A stretch of DNA of 64,000 nt from Allium sativum (Eukaryota; Streptophyta; Magnoliopsida; Asparagales; Amaryllidaceae): the NCBI GenBank assembly GCA_030737875.1, contig CM060909.1, positions 29,905,659-29,969,658 of the forward strand, given 5' to 3'. Shown here in pieces: positions 22,969-35,168 of this stretch. Each line of letters starts with the position of its first letter. Position 1 is the first letter of the stretch. A program made the position numbers and the translations under genes. The notes beneath the pieces are model-generated. The model had not been told where the DNA came from, made no database searches, and saw only the letters and a program-made list of their open reading frames with translations.

Positions 22969-24340
22969 CTTAATGAGTAGGGTGTTTAGCGAGTTTCTGA
23001 ACAAGTTTGTGGTAGTCTTTGTAGACGACATTCTGGTTTTCTCTAAAAATGAAGAAGAGCATGCCCTACATATTAGGGAAGTCTTAGAGACCCTACGAGC
23101 ACATCAGCTAAAAGCTAAGTTCTCCAAGTGCCATTTTTGGAGAAAAGAAGTGAGGTTCCTAGGACACGTGGTCTCTAAGGAAGGGATAGTTGTGGATCCC
23201 GCTAAGATAGTGGTAATCCAAGATTGGAAAACGCCTAAGAACGCAACCGAAGTAAGAAGTTTTTAGGGCTGGCTGGCTATTATAGGAAGTTCATTAAGGA
23301 CTTCGTGAAGATATCAGCCCCTCTCAATCGATCAACGAGGAAGAATTTGACTTTTACTTGGGACGTTGACTGTGACGATGCTTTCCAACGTCTGAAGAAA
23401 GCTTTGACGACAGCTCCAGTTTTAGTTTTGCCAGACGGGAGTAAGGCATTCACTGTATATACCGATGCTTGCGGGACAGGCCTTGGCGTAGTTTTAATGC
23501 AAGAGGGAAGGGTGATGTGCTATGGTGGAAGACAGTTGAAAACCCACGAGAAAAATTACCCTATCCACGACTTGGAGTTGGCGGCCATAGTTTTTTCGCT
23601 TAAGTCGTGGCATCATTATTTGCTCGGCGATAGGTTTGAGTTATATACAGAACATAAGTCGCTAAAGTATTTATTCTCTCAGAAGGACCTGAACTTGATG
23701 CAACAGAGATGGATGGAGTTTTTTGCATCCTACGATTCTGAGATCGCATATACCCCTAGCAAGGGTAACGTTGTAGCTGACGCCCTAAGTAGAAAGAAGT
23801 TAACTTTAAGTCCTTTGTATGTAGGGCGGTAGAGTTTGGAGAATATATCTTCCTTTGACTTCAGACCCTCTGTCGAATATGTACCCGGATTGTTGGCATC
23901 ATTAGAGGTGCAGTCTACACTTTTAGGTCGAGTTAGAGAGGCACAGCGAAACGACCTACAATTGGTTGAGATAGTAGGCAAGCTTATAGGAGGGGAGTCC
24001 TCGAATCATCTGAATATATATGCTATAGATGAAAGAGGTTGGCTACGTAGAGATGGAAGACTTTGCGTACCACAAGACGAAAGTTTGAAGAAGGCAATTC
24101 TTGAAGACTCACATCGCTCTAAGATGACCATACATCCTGGTGGTGATAAGATGTATAGGGATATGAAGCGGGTTTTCTTTTGGGCCGGAATGAAGAAGGA
24201 CGTGGCTGAGTTTGTTGCTAGATGCTTAGTGTGCCAGCAAGTCAAGGCGGAGCAAAAGAAGCCCGGAGGTTTGCTCCATCCCTTAGAGATTCCGCTTTGG
24301 AAATGGGAAAGCTTTTCCATGGATTTTGTAGATGGGTTAC
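22969..24340 (+). pseudogene. pol: Element B RT (C-terminal), RNase H and integrase N-terminus
   Basis: RT resumes with the catalytic FVDD at about 23018-23029 and the [10 protein letters not shown] segment. A one-base T deletion near 23255 shifts the frame. RNase H (23305-23832) shows [10 protein letters not shown], a DLELAAIVF helix and VADALSR, but the usual TDH motif reads TEH, replacing a catalytic Asp. TAG 23830-23832 interrupts the frame, which continues as the integrase zinc domain (His-His-Cys-Cys, 24110-24235) and the first catalytic Asp in MDFVDGL. Element C then cuts it at 24340. The sequence continues at 31786 in the same frame. Confidence 0.9.
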
Positions 24341-25319
24341 TGATCGACGCTAGTCTATGAATTAGAAAAGCGCGACATTTGTAATAAATTCTGCAAGCAT
24401 ACAGGTCGAACACAGGGAGGTGAATTAAATCAAATTATTTATCTAATCTCTTGGGCGAGTTAGACAAAACTTTGGAGGTTGATTTTGAAAATAAAACAAA
24501 ACAAAATTAAAACTGTAATTTGATTCAGAACAGATCTAACTGAACCGACGATCAAATCACAATTTCAATGGAAAAGCAATGAAACTATGAATCAGATTCA
24601 AATCTAATCAAATCCAATTTAACCTATGAACGCGATTAAAATACAGAAAATAACAATGCAGAATATAAATAACAACAGGAAATAAAATTAGGATTACCGC
24701 TGAATCTAATCAGACGGTCAATCACTAATGGAAAGAAATGCAAAATACAAATAGTGTTCTACCGAATCTAATCGTGTAGACAACACTAATTGCTAAGAAA
24801 TAGAAAATTGCATAAAATAAAAAGAAAATTGAGTTTTATTAATGAAGAAGAGAATAGAATGAGATATAGGATAGGATGGTGGCTACAATGCCATTACAAG
24901 GGTATTTATAGGGCAGATAGCCAAGCCCTAATGATAAATGGGCCTGGTCATTACATCACTAATTAGTTTACAAGGAGAAACATAAATAAAGCAAATTTGG
25001 GCCTTAGATAAATAAAGCAAATTTGGGCCTTTTCTCTTTTCCTCTTGTTTCCTTGACACTTCTTCATTGATTTGTGATGTGCAAAGCCTTTTTATCAATC
25101 CTTTTCTTGTCCAATAGCAACTAGATGTGAGATCTTCATCTACAATTCTTCAAAATGTAAATATATATCAATTTCATCTCTATTTCTCTACTTTTCTGGT
25201 TGCATGCGGGCTGGGTTGGAATATCTGTAAAAGTAACAAAACAATACCCAAGTAATATTTATTTATATACAAAAGATAAGAAATAAGAGCATAAAATAAA
25301 CACATTTCTATGTCAATCA
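24341..25319 (-). repeat. Element C 3' LTR
   Basis: 979 bp, reading TGATTGACATAG from its minus-strand start. The TATA box TATAAATA is at 24903-24910 (minus). Confidence 0.92.
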
Positions 25320-25510
25320 AATACCCCCACACTTATCTTTTACTCGTCCTCGAGTAAAACAAGAAATGAAAAACTAACTAGATAGGTCACACTTTCGTAG
25401 GAAACACGATTGCATTGAGCGCATGCAACAAGCCGTTAAACCTCTAGGTGTCCCTAGTAGGACGAGTGGTGTCTCGTGAGGGTTTTCAGTGGATACTACC
25501 CACAAAATCC
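25320..25510 (-). other. Element C 3' internal block shared with D, with polypurine tract
   Basis: On the minus strand it contains TTTTGTGGGTAGTATCC, AAAACCCTCACGAGACA, CTCGTCCTACT, GGTTTAACGGCTTGTTGC, CGAGGACGAGTAAAAGATAA and the tract AAGTGTGGGGGTATT. The same string of motifs, in the same order and spacing, precedes the LTRs of D at 44855-45033 and 47855-48033. The rest of the C and D interiors shows no such similarity by eye. Confidence 0.88.
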
Positions 25511-26602
25511 AAATGCAGTATGCTATGATTCTAATGAAACTACATGAACGCAATGGACATATGCGAAAAATGAAAACACGACTTATTTCAGGAAAATGGT
25601 ACAACGAATTAAGTTAATAATTTCTAATCAGTTGATTTTATTTTAGATACCTCGACTTGTCACAAATTTTCAATATAAATCAAGTTTTCAAATGTTAACT
25701 TCCAGTTTGGCCTGTTAGTTCGGTCGATAACATAGTGCAGCCATGAAATAAATTCTTAGTTTGCTTGGCACAGTTTGCAAAGTGGTATTCTAATTTTCTC
25801 ATGTATGGCTAGTCAAATCAATAAGGTCAAGAAGTGTTTGGGTATCATCGCTTATTCTTTACTCTATAAAATTTTAAGATTTATGATTAAGTACATACAC
25901 CTAACTAAAAAGACCAAGGTTTACCACCCATGCACTGCCTCGCGGACTAACGGAGAGTAGGTAAAGAGCTTGGCGGATTGTGCAGGCCGACTTTGACTTT
26001 GTCAACAACGTGTCGGTAATCCTTAGGTGTCCAATCTCATAAAATGAGACCAAGATATTCCAACGCTGACTTTGTCAACAACGTGTCGGATAGAGCTTGG
26101 CGGGTTTGCACACCAACGCTCGATATACAAGCAATGTTGGATACCCATGGATTACTATTATTATTATTGAAATTATAAGCACAAAAAGGGAGTTACGCGA
26201 ATTCAACTTAACACAACTTAGTTTTAAAGATTTGACAAGCAATTATAAGTATTTTAAGTCCTCCACTTATTTAAACAAGGTCTACAATATAGAATAGATT
26301 TCATGGCCATCACCTAAGAATCTCCCTATGTACCGGTTACACTATTATCCCTCAAAATTAAACTTTTCATTATATTTCAAATTCGAACTTAGCTGAGAGA
26401 GAAAAATACTATCAACTGGCTGAAAATTGTAAACTTATTTTGTTGTATCAAATGAAAATGAGTCATGTTTCAAAAAAAAAAAATGGCATGTTATTACAAT
26501 CTAAAGTGCATGATGGTCCTACTTAAATGGCTGAAAATAAAAAGAAATAAAAACAAAGAAAAATGAAAATGGATGAAATGCAGACTCCCCCCCACACTTG
26601 AA
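25511..26602 (-). other. Element C 3' untranslated region
   Basis: AT-rich. It has a short direct repeat around GACTTTGTCAACAACGTGTCGG (about 25991-26012 and 26068-26090) and a run of A at 26471-26483. No coding signal. Confidence 0.6.
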
Positions 26603-28137
26603 CTAAACAGTGTCCATACTGTAACGTTTCCTAAATTTGAAAGATCGTACCCAAAGATGGATTAAATGTAAAATGACTTGTAAAATGAAATGCAATCTAA
26701 CTATATGTAAGAATGGATCATATGTACAATGATATATGTGTTTACGGTGCATGCGATGCAAAGAGTTCCACCAGCTTTTTCCTCCACCCTTGGTTCTTGC
26801 CCTATGAGTTCCATTCCCACTGTGTCTAGACATGTTTTCTAACAAGCAAGAGTTTTTGAAAACCATCTCATCTTTATACCTCGATTTGTAGTCCAGGAGA
26901 TAAATATCTAGGGTCGTCCTAACCTGAAGTTTCTCAACCAAGCCAGCATTCCAAAAGTAATTCATGTATTCAACAAATTTGTCAGTGTAATTTTTCAAAA
27001 ATTTGTGATCGTATATAAATTCAGTGAAAGTTGAAATCTGACTATTGTTCAAGACTATGTGATCACAATTCTCAATTTCATCACTGGACAACATGTTTTC
27101 GACACTGACAATATCAGGCTTGTTTGAAACCTCAAAATCAAAATTTTCAAACTCGTGACTTGAATCTACATCTTCCTCACTTGGCAACTCATTCTCGTAC
27201 AACCCAAAAAATTCTTGTTCATTAAAATCAATTTCCACTTCTGAGTTTTTGAAAAATTCACCATTTTCATTTGGTTCAATTTCCAAAATTTCAAATTTCT
27301 CGTAGTCTGAACAAGAAAGATCAAAATCTAAGCTTAAATCTTTTTCCTGAAAAGATTTGAAGTCTAAATCATTTGCTGAATTGTGAACAACTTCATTTAG
27401 ATCGTTATTCTCAATCTCCAAAGTTGTAATCTGAAAATTTTCGATATCAGTAAAGAATGGATCATTTCCTGATTCATCGCATTGAATTTGATTTTGTTGC
27501 TCTCGTTGTTCCTTCAAAGATGTCAATAAAAACAAAGAAGTTCATCAGCCTTTCTATTTAGTCTTTCCTCCCTCTCTCTAAGAATGTTAAGACGATCGCT
27601 GATTTGAGAGCTCTCATTTTGGATTTCTTGATTCTCAAAATTATAGTCCACATTAATTTAACTATCAATATTATTTCCAATGTGGTAGTTGTTTGAATTT
27701 TCAGAAAACTGACAATGATATTGGAAATCATTTTGATCATAGAAATTTTGTTCATAACCAAAACTGTTAAAATTTGAGAGAGAATTGCAATTTTGGTTAT
27801 TTTCAAGATGTTGATATGGGCTATAATTTTGAAAATTTTGGTTTTCAACCCAATATTGATGTGGATCAAAGCCATATTGAGATTCAAAGTTATTTTCATG
27901 TGGATGTGGCCCATAATCGATATTGTTGAAATTTGAATTGAAATCGTTGTTTCGAGTATATTTATGATTTTGAAAATGTTGGTCAGTTGAAATTTTTTGA
28001 AAATTGTTGACATTGGGCTCACGAAATTTTGGAAAATCTTGTTTCATGAGTTTCAATTCATATTCATACTCTTCAAGAGGACGTCTACTCCGATTATTGT
28101 CCCATAATTCTCTCAATGATGTTTTTGAATCAGACAT
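26603..28137 (-). pseudogene. Element C ORF of unknown family, broken
   Basis: The first part starts at ATG 28137 and runs 159 codons. It has a charged N-terminus with EEYEYELKLMKQ and then an Asn/Gln/Phe/Tyr-rich segment. A TAA (27658-27660) interrupts the frame, but the same frame continues for about 38 codons as a Glu/Arg/Leu-rich, probably coiled-coil stretch. A one-base shift near 27540 then joins the second part (310 codons, to 26603). The second part is strongly acidic and ends in a basic segment with THRARTKGGGKSWWN. I see no zinc knuckle, capsid motif, protease Asp, RT or integrase residues. It could be a Gag-like or RNA-binding protein of the element, but that is a guess from composition and position: its start is about as far from the primer site as gag is in D. 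Confidence 0.65.
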
Positions 28138-29259
28138 TTGAATGAAATCAAGGCAAGACAGAAATTATTCCCAGTTCAAAATAGTATAAAATACTAAGCT
28201 GTGCTCTGTTAGTTAACTGACTCAATTAGAAGGGGGAAGAGGGTCTTATGGCCGTTCACGCATAGTATGAATACTAAGGGATACGACCAATGTTTTACGG
28301 GTAGTATGCAACCTCTTTTGCTAATAGTTCAATAAATTGAACTACTATATATTCGCGATCCAATTGTACGAGACAGTTGACTTCACAAAACACCACTTTT
28401 CAATTATATTATTTTGCAACGTCTATTTTTATTGTTGAAAACAGTGAGAGACAGTAGTTATGGAAATTCGTTCCTCACAAACAGATCAGAAATATCAGTC
28501 ACAGTACAATCACAGAATAATAGCAGAATAAAAAAAAATTGTATAAGCAAGCCACTGCCCCTGCAGAAGATTTTTACAAGCAATTTCTATATTTTTCAAA
28601 ATAGCTTCAACACCTGTAGAGTTTAGAAAAATATTACCGTGGGGTATGGCTGTCCATCCAGAAGATTTGAGTAGTTTCAGCGATTGAAATTAACTGTTCG
28701 TAGACTGGTTGATCTTTGAATCCTTGTTCGATTGCTTGAACATTACCTCTTGCTTGCTTTGAATTTGGTCTCTTTCTTCCTTTTTTTCTGTTGAAATAAA
28801 GGAAATTGCAAACTGAAAGAAACAAAAAAAATCACAATAAAACAAGGCAAGCAAAAGAAACAACCAGCTCAATAACAAATAGGAGATGAGAAGGAAAAAA
28901 AATAATACTACCTAATCAACACTAATCCGTATTTGAAGAAAAATTCAACCGGAAAAATAGAACAACTATACACCCACTGTATTGAAACATAACCCTAGCC
29001 ACTCACTCAATTAAATATGCAACTTTAACGGACAAGTATAAAACCGACTCCTTTATTTGTTCCCAAAACAGATCGAAGACCCAATACAATTGCCAAAGCA
29101 ATCTAAGTGCTACCAAGTTCTCAATTTCTTGGAAACAAATCACCCAAATATCAGGCACAAAAAAAAGCAAGAGCGCCCCCTTTTTCTTCCTGAAATCGAC
29201 CAGAATCTAAACTCTTTTTTTTTTCTTTTTTTCAAATTGGATTGAAATTGTTCAAGTGG
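28138..29259 (-). other. Element C leader, part next to the ORF
   Basis: AT-rich, no coding signal on either strand. The D leader has a matching interval between its C-rich tract and gag. Confidence 0.5.
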
Positions 29260-30170
29260 ACGATTTGGGGTTTCGGTTCAGGCGAATCTAGGAAGAGGAG
29301 TTTGAAGTTGCGTGGACAACTGGGAGCGTGAAGTTCGGTTGTTGGTTCCTGGTGAAAGGCGTGCGGCAAGAGGACTAGTTTATGGGTTATGAGCAGGTGC
29401 GAAAAGTTGAAACGGGTCTGAGTTGGTTGGTAGAAGTCTGATGATATTAAGGTACGTGAGTATGAAGTGGATGCTGTGTGATGGCGTTTTGCTGTGAGGA
29501 TGGTATTGAGAGTGAGGAGCTTGGTATTGAGGTACGTGAGTATCGAGATTGAGTGGGGAGTCTGCGATCTGCGTTTGGACTGGTGGTTGATGGCGGTTTG
29601 GCTTTGTGCGATTAGGGTAATTGAAAGATGGGGGTGTTCAGGTTTTGGTTGTAGGAGGCGCAGATGTCTGTTATGACGTGGAGAGATGATGTTGTGAGAT
29701 GAATTGGTTTGAGGGGTTATAGGAAGCTTTTGAGTTTGTGGTGGTGGATTTATAAAGGCTGATGGTGAAAAGGATTGTGGTACTGGTTTGATGTTGGCTA
29801 GGACGTGGGATGGTAATGGAGATGAAGATGTTGAACAGTGAGATACAACGTTTATGTTTTGTGAGATGATCGTGTATGAATGTTATGGTAGGGGTTCGAT
29901 GGGTGTGGGTTCTTGCAGAGTTATGTTGGAGGATGGGGGTTTCGGATTTTGGTTAGAAGGGAACTGTTTGTTGTTATGGAGTCTGATGGACTAGCAGATG
30001 AGAGTTGATCTTTGAAGGTCACGGCTTGATGATGTCTGGTAGAGAAAATGGAAGGACTGGGTGCGTGATATTGACGTTTGCATTGATGATGTTGAATTGT
30101 GGGTTTGAATGAGGTCTGTGCGTGGTGGGTAGAAGAAGATGGTGGTCAGAAGAAAAACAGAAAGAAAACA
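29260..30170 (-). other. Element C C-rich leader tract
   Basis: The plus strand is G-rich and C-poor, so the element's sense RNA is C-rich and G-poor over about 900 nt. It lies about 0.6-1.5 kb from the primer site. D has a tract of the same bias and position (35860-36650). No credible ORF. Confidence 0.6.
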
Positions 30171-30756
30171 GGAGGAGAGAGAAAATTGCGAAGAGATTTT
30201 TTTTCTTGTTTTTTTTTGCTTGTAAAAGAGAAATACCCGAATTTGGCAAGTTATATAAAATTGAAAAGGAGTGTAAAAGGAAAAGGAAAGAAGTTAAAGA
30301 AGAAAAGCAATTTTTTCTATGCATTTGTAAACAAAAAGAGAATTTGACAGAAAGAAAAAAAAGAAAATAGATGGGAAAGGGGAATGATGTCTGGTTTAGT
30401 AGGGGGGTTGATGAAGTATTGACTGAAGTTCTGAGATGCTGGGGAAAAGAATTAGCAGAAAGAAGGAAGGAAATTTGTATAATTTTTTTTAGAAGGTTTG
30501 TAAAAGAAGAAGGTGAGAAGTTGGAAAGAAATAGATGAGAAAAGGGAGATAGAATGGTGGAAATTTGGCAAGATTTTTTTTTGATTTTTTTTCTTTTATT
30601 TCGAAGATTACTGTTTCAATTAGTAATAACAAATCAAGCAGTCAAGATCTTTTTTTTTCTTTTCTATATACAGCAAAACAAAAGGAAAAAAAATAAAAGA
30701 AAACAAAAACTAACACGAATCAGAAATTAAACAAATAATAAAATTTAACCGTTACC
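30171..30756 (-). other. Element C leader, U-rich stretch after the primer site
   Basis: On the plus strand, A-rich runs with GAAAAG and AGAAAG motifs; in sense RNA this is U/C-rich. No gene. Confidence 0.5.
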
Positions 30757-30774
30757 TCCCCGGCAACGGCGCCA
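30757..30774 (-). other. Element C primer-binding site (tRNA-Asp)
   Basis: The reverse complement reads TGGCGCCGTTGCCGGGGA, identical to the sites in D (35169-35186, 46249-46266). Confidence 0.92.
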
Positions 30775-30780
30775 AAAACT

Positions 30781-31785
30781 TGATCGACGCTAGTCTATGA
30801 ATTAGAAAAGCGTGACATTTGTAATAAATTCTGCAAGCATACAGGTGTTTAGCATACAGGTCGAACACAGGGAGGTGAATTAAATCAAATTATTTATATA
30901 ATCTCTTGGGCGAGTTAGACAAAACTTTGGAGGTTGATTTTGAAAATAAAACAAAACAAAATTAAAACTGTAATTTGATTCAGAACAGATCTAACAGAAC
31001 CGACGATCAAATCACAATTTCAATGGAAAAGCAATGAAACTATGAATTAGATTCAAATCTAATCAAATCCAATTTAACCTATGAACGCGATTAAAATACA
31101 GAAAATAAAAATGCAGAATATAAATAACAACAGGAAATAAAATTAGGATTACCGCTGAATCTAATCAGACGGTCAATCACTAATGGAAAGAAATGCAAAA
31201 TACAAATAGTGTTCTACCGAATCAAATCGTGTAGACAACACTAATTGCTAAGAAATAGAAAATTGCATAAAATAAAAAGAAAATTGAGTTTTATTAATGA
31301 CGAAGAGAATAGAATGAGATATAGGATAGGATGGTGGCTACAATGCCATTACAAGGGTATTTATAGGGCAGATAGCCAAACCCTAACCCTAACCCTAATG
31401 ATAAATGGGCCTGGTCATTACATCACTAATTAGTTTACAAGGAGAAACATAAATAAGCAAATTTGGGCCTTAGATAAATAAAGCAAATTTGGGCCTTTTC
31501 TCTTTTCCTCTTGTTTCCTTGACACTTCTTCATTGATTTGTGATGTGCAAAGCCTTTTTATCAATCCTTTTCTTGTCCAATAGCAACTAGATGTGAGATC
31601 TTCATCTACAATTCTTCAAAATGTAAATATATATCAATTTCATCTCTATTTCTCTACTTTTCTGGTTGCTTGCGGGCTGGGTTGGAATATCTGTAAAAGT
31701 AACGAAACAATACCCAAGTAATATTTATTTATATACAAAAGATAAGAAATAAGAGCATAAAATAAACACATTTCTATGTCAATCA
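30781..31785 (-). repeat. Element C 5' LTR
   Basis: 1,005 bp, nearly identical to 24341-25319 but with three additions: a 15-bp partial duplication near 30846-30860, two extra ACCCTA units at about 31378-31398, and scattered single-base changes. TATA box at 31358-31365 (minus). Confidence 0.92.
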
Positions 31786-32824
31786 GTTACCAAGATCGAG
31801 GAAGGGTAATACGGGGATTTGGGTATTTGTAGACCGACTTACTAAAAGTGCCCATTTTATTCCCGTCAAAAGTAAAAGGACCGCCGCATGGTTAGCATCT
31901 ATTTACCTTCGAGAGATAGTTCGTTTGCATGGCATACCCTCCAGCATTGTGAGCGATAGAGATCCTATTTTCACAAGTGAATTTGGGAAGAGCTTACAAG
32001 AGGCGGTTGGAAAGCAATTATGCTTAAGTACCGCTTATCATCCTCATATGGACGACCAGACCGAGAGGGTGAATAGGATTCTAGAAGACCTTATGAGGCT
32101 ATGCATTCTAGACTTTGGAGGAACATGGGAAGAACACCTTCCACTAGTAGAGTTCGCCTATAATAATAGTTTTCAGGCTAGCATTGGCATGACACCTTTT
32201 GAGGCTCTTTATGGACGATCGTGCCGATCACCTATGTGTTGATGGGAATCTACGGATAAGGTTTTTCTTGGATCCGAAATGATTAGGGAGACTTCGGAGA
32301 AGATAGACCTGATTCGACGGCGAATGAAGATGGCACAGGACCGATAGAAGTCATATGCTGATAGGAGACGAACCGATCTTGAATTCAATATTGGGGACAT
32401 GATTTTTTTTAAGGTGTCACCATTAAGAAACGTAGTCCTTTTTGGATCAGTAGGGAAGTTGGCACCGAGGTTCATAGGACCCTTTCCAATTACGGCGAGG
32501 ATTGGACTGATGGCGTATAGAATAAAATTACCAGAGAAGCTTAACGGAGTTCTTGACGTGTTTCACGTTTCACATTTGCGTAAGTGTTTACATGATACGA
32601 CGGAAGTGGTAGAGCCTAGCACGCTCGAAGAAGTGGAAGTAGAACGCAATGCCACGATCAGATGAGCTCCTACACGCATTCTCGGATCGAAGGTCAAAAA
32701 GCTTCGCAACAAAGAGGTCAAGTTGGTCAAAGTGCAATGGGGAGATGATCAAAGAGACGCGACTTAGGAGGCGGAAGATAAGATGCGTACGTTGCACCCT
32801 TTCCTTTTTGAGGGTATGTTTTGA
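31786..32824 (+). pseudogene. pol: Element B integrase core, C-terminus and chromodomain
   Basis: The integrase continues after the C insertion without change of frame. The second catalytic Asp is in SDRDPIFTSEF and the Glu in DDQTERVNRILED. Stops at 32240-32242 (Trp to TGA), 32346-32348 (TAG) and 32663-32665 (TGA) interrupt it. Downstream are the GPF/Y-type segment (GPFPITARIG), the DVFHVSHLRKC motif and a chromodomain with RNKEVKLVKVQWG and a Trp-to-TAG stop in its ATWEAED motif. The frame ends at 32822-32824. Chromodomains target integration to heterochromatin in chromoviruses. Most stops fit C-to-T or G-to-A change, as expected for long-methylated DNA. Confidence 0.9.
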
Positions 32825-33405
32825 TTTCTCCTTTTTCTACCGCTTTGTTGATACTTGTCCTATCTTTTAGTATTATCTTTGCGATGACATCTTCGATCTT
32901 TAGTTAGGAAGAACCCTATGGTTGAAACATGTGTTTGAGACATGTTATGTCTGATGGATGCAAGTGGTTGCTAGTGGTTGCTCGTGGATGCATATACACA
33001 CACCTTAGGCACTAGATCGGCTCAATCACCTTCATATTGCATATAAATGTGTGTGCATACTTAAGTTAATGGATGTATAATGGTTGTGTCATCATATGGA
33101 TGCTGCATTTTGATGAATGGTTGTGCACACATGTAGAAATAATATGTATCGATAGGATTCTTTCGCATACATATGGGACGCATAGCACTATCATGATTTG
33201 CATTTAGGAGTTCAACTGAATAAGTAGACCGCCTGATTTTACATTAGATAAGGAACATATACACACACTACTTGCATATGTTCATACAACATTAGAAATT
33301 TTGTAAGGACAATGGATGCCTGTGTTTGATGGTTGAGTAGATGGATGATTGGATGTTAGGATATGCATTCTCCTTAACTTGGAGATTTCGGGGGCGAAAT
33401 CCTTT
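32825..33405 (+). other. Element B 3' untranslated region
   Basis: No coding signal. It contains GGATG/GGTTG-rich repeats (32935-33100, 33310-33350) and ends in ATTTCGGGGGCGAAATCC, an inverted repeat typical of the region before Tekay polypurine tracts. Confidence 0.7.
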
Positions 33406-33418
33406 AAGGAGGGGAGAA
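33406..33418 (+). other. Element B polypurine tract
   Basis: AAGGAGGGGAGAA directly before the 3' LTR start TGTAACCCCCCG at 33419. Confidence 0.9.
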
Positions 33419-33937
33419 TGTAACCCCCCGTAAATTTAAAGATTAAAGTTAACAAATTAAAGAATACTTAAATTTAAATGTAAGAATCAAGGGAAACGTG
33501 TTACGCCATTGTGTTTGTCTCGGAATTCTGGTTGAGATAGAGTCCGAGTTTGCGTAAATTGGCCTTCGTATGAAGAAGTTATGGCTGTCGGAAGTTTCCA
33601 GAAAATTCAAATAAATTCAAACAGCTCAGGTTCAGAAAAAAATATAGCAGGGACCAGGTCGACCAGGGGGTCGACCCTAGTGTCGACCTCCCCCTATACA
33701 AGTCGACCTTAGAGTCGATCTAGGGGTCGACCTGCCCCCCTCCCCCCTCCCCCGGGGCAGATATGAAAGATGACGATTTTGTGACTCAATGCTGAGTCAT
33801 TAGGGCTGAGGTGTCACCCTATCTTGAGTGGATGGTCTTTATTGATTCTAGGTTGATCGGATGGCCTAAATTAATCCTAAATTCTGTATAGCACATGTAG
33901 ACTCAAACCCTAAAACCAAATAAAAATTAGAACCATG
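33419..33937 (+). repeat. Element B 3' LTR, piece 1
   Basis: Matches 2937-3455 of the 5' LTR, including the GGTCGACC cluster. It ends with CCATG (33933-33937), the TSD of element D. Confidence 0.92.
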
Positions 33938-35163
33938 TGATATACACGTAAATGTGTATATTTTATCCGCTTATTTATCTTATTTTATCTTTTAAATAAT
34001 TGATATTGTGTATTTATAGCTGTGTTTTCAGATTGTTGACAAGAAGCATGGTTTAGAGCATTTGATGGATAAAGCATGAAGAATTTGCTTAAAAAGAGTG
34101 AAGTTTAAAATTGCTAAAGCTTGAAGAATCTAAAGCTTGAAGAACGGTTGCAATTATATTTCAGTTAAGAAGATTTGGCTCAATAAAGACTCAAACCGCA
34201 TTCACATTAGCTCATTTAGAAGGCCTCTTACTCATGTTGCGTTCACACTAGCCTATTTGCTAGACCACTCACTCTAAAGCTGCGTTCACACTGGCTTATA
34301 TGTTATTTGGGTTATTTCTTTAGTCCCACATTATGTAATTAGCTAGCTAGCCTTTGTCATATCAGCTATAAATACATTGTATCTTAGTCTTGTAAAAAAC
34401 ACATTAGGTTTTATTCTGTAATTCTCTTCTTGGAATAAAATCATTCTCTCCCTTTCTTTTTACTTTTTATTTATTTTATTTAAGTTCATGTTATTTATTT
34501 TCTTTTTCTCTTCTTCTTTAGCTATGTCTAGCTAATCCCCTTTGATTAGGGGGTGATGATGCTGATAGTATGATTCAATATGAATCACATAGCCAAAAGA
34601 TGAGGACTGTATACATGTAGATCTGGATCTGAATTAAGGGTTAGATCTGAACCTTCATACCCTATGTCGTTTAAGAGCTGTGCTCCTTCACAGGGTATAT
34701 TCGAGTTCAATCTAACACTTATCAGATTTAGATTTAATATTTAGGGTTTTAGAAATAAAATAGTGAAACTGTCCTGATAGCCTATGGTTGTAGAGCTGAG
34801 CTCCTGCATAGGCTATGCTTGTCGTTATTTACATATTTGTTTCTAAAAACCTATTATCGTTGATTCATGTTTGTGACAGAAACATGTATTTGATCTGGTT
34901 AATCTTTTGGCTATTGATGATTATGAATCTGATCTATGTCATTATCCCCTAATTGCTTTCACTTATTGTTAAAACTCTCTTTTTATTTAATTTCTGCTAT
35001 TTTCTTTGTTTTCAACCAATCAAAAGTTAGGGATAACTTGATAGGATTTATTAATAAAATAATTTGGTCCCAGAGTTTGACACCCTCTACAACGATCCTT
35101 GTTGTTTAGGAAAGACGAACGAATTTTACAGTTGTTTACAATTGTATAATTTGTTCGCAAACA
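33938..35163 (+). repeat. Element D LTR 1
   Basis: 1,226 bp, TGATATACACG to TTCGCAAACA. TATAAATA at 34367-34374. Internal inverted pairs CATACCCTATG/CAGGGTATATT and TAGCCTATGG/CATAGGCTAT (34655-34820). It shares a 16-bp segment (AATCTAAAGCTTGAAG) with LTR 3 that LTR 2 lacks. Confidence 0.92.
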
Positions 35164-35168
35164 AATTT

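Larger units (their letters stand above)
24341..31785 (-). mobile_element. Element C: non-autonomous Athila-type element with an unrecognised ORF
   Basis: Direct repeats at 24341-25319 and 30781-31785 start TGATCGACGC on the plus strand. TSD GTTAC lies at 24336-24340 and 31786-31790. Orientation is minus: the reverse complement of 30757-30774 is TGGCGCCGTTGCCGGGGA, the tRNA-Asp primer site used by Athila elements, and a polypurine tract adjoins the other LTR (about 25320-25335). No gag, protease, RT or integrase motif is present. One broken ORF of about 510 codons is. The last 180 bp or so before the 3' LTR match element D closely. Inference: it uses proteins of a D-type element. Confidence 0.9.

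Noticed and set aside
27558..28022. Minus-strand Ile/Leu-rich ORF overlapping the C ORF
   Set aside because: Shadow of the real frame in an Asn-rich segment.
31378..31398. Telomere or telomere fusion
   Set aside because: Only three units, absent from the partner LTR; a local expansion.
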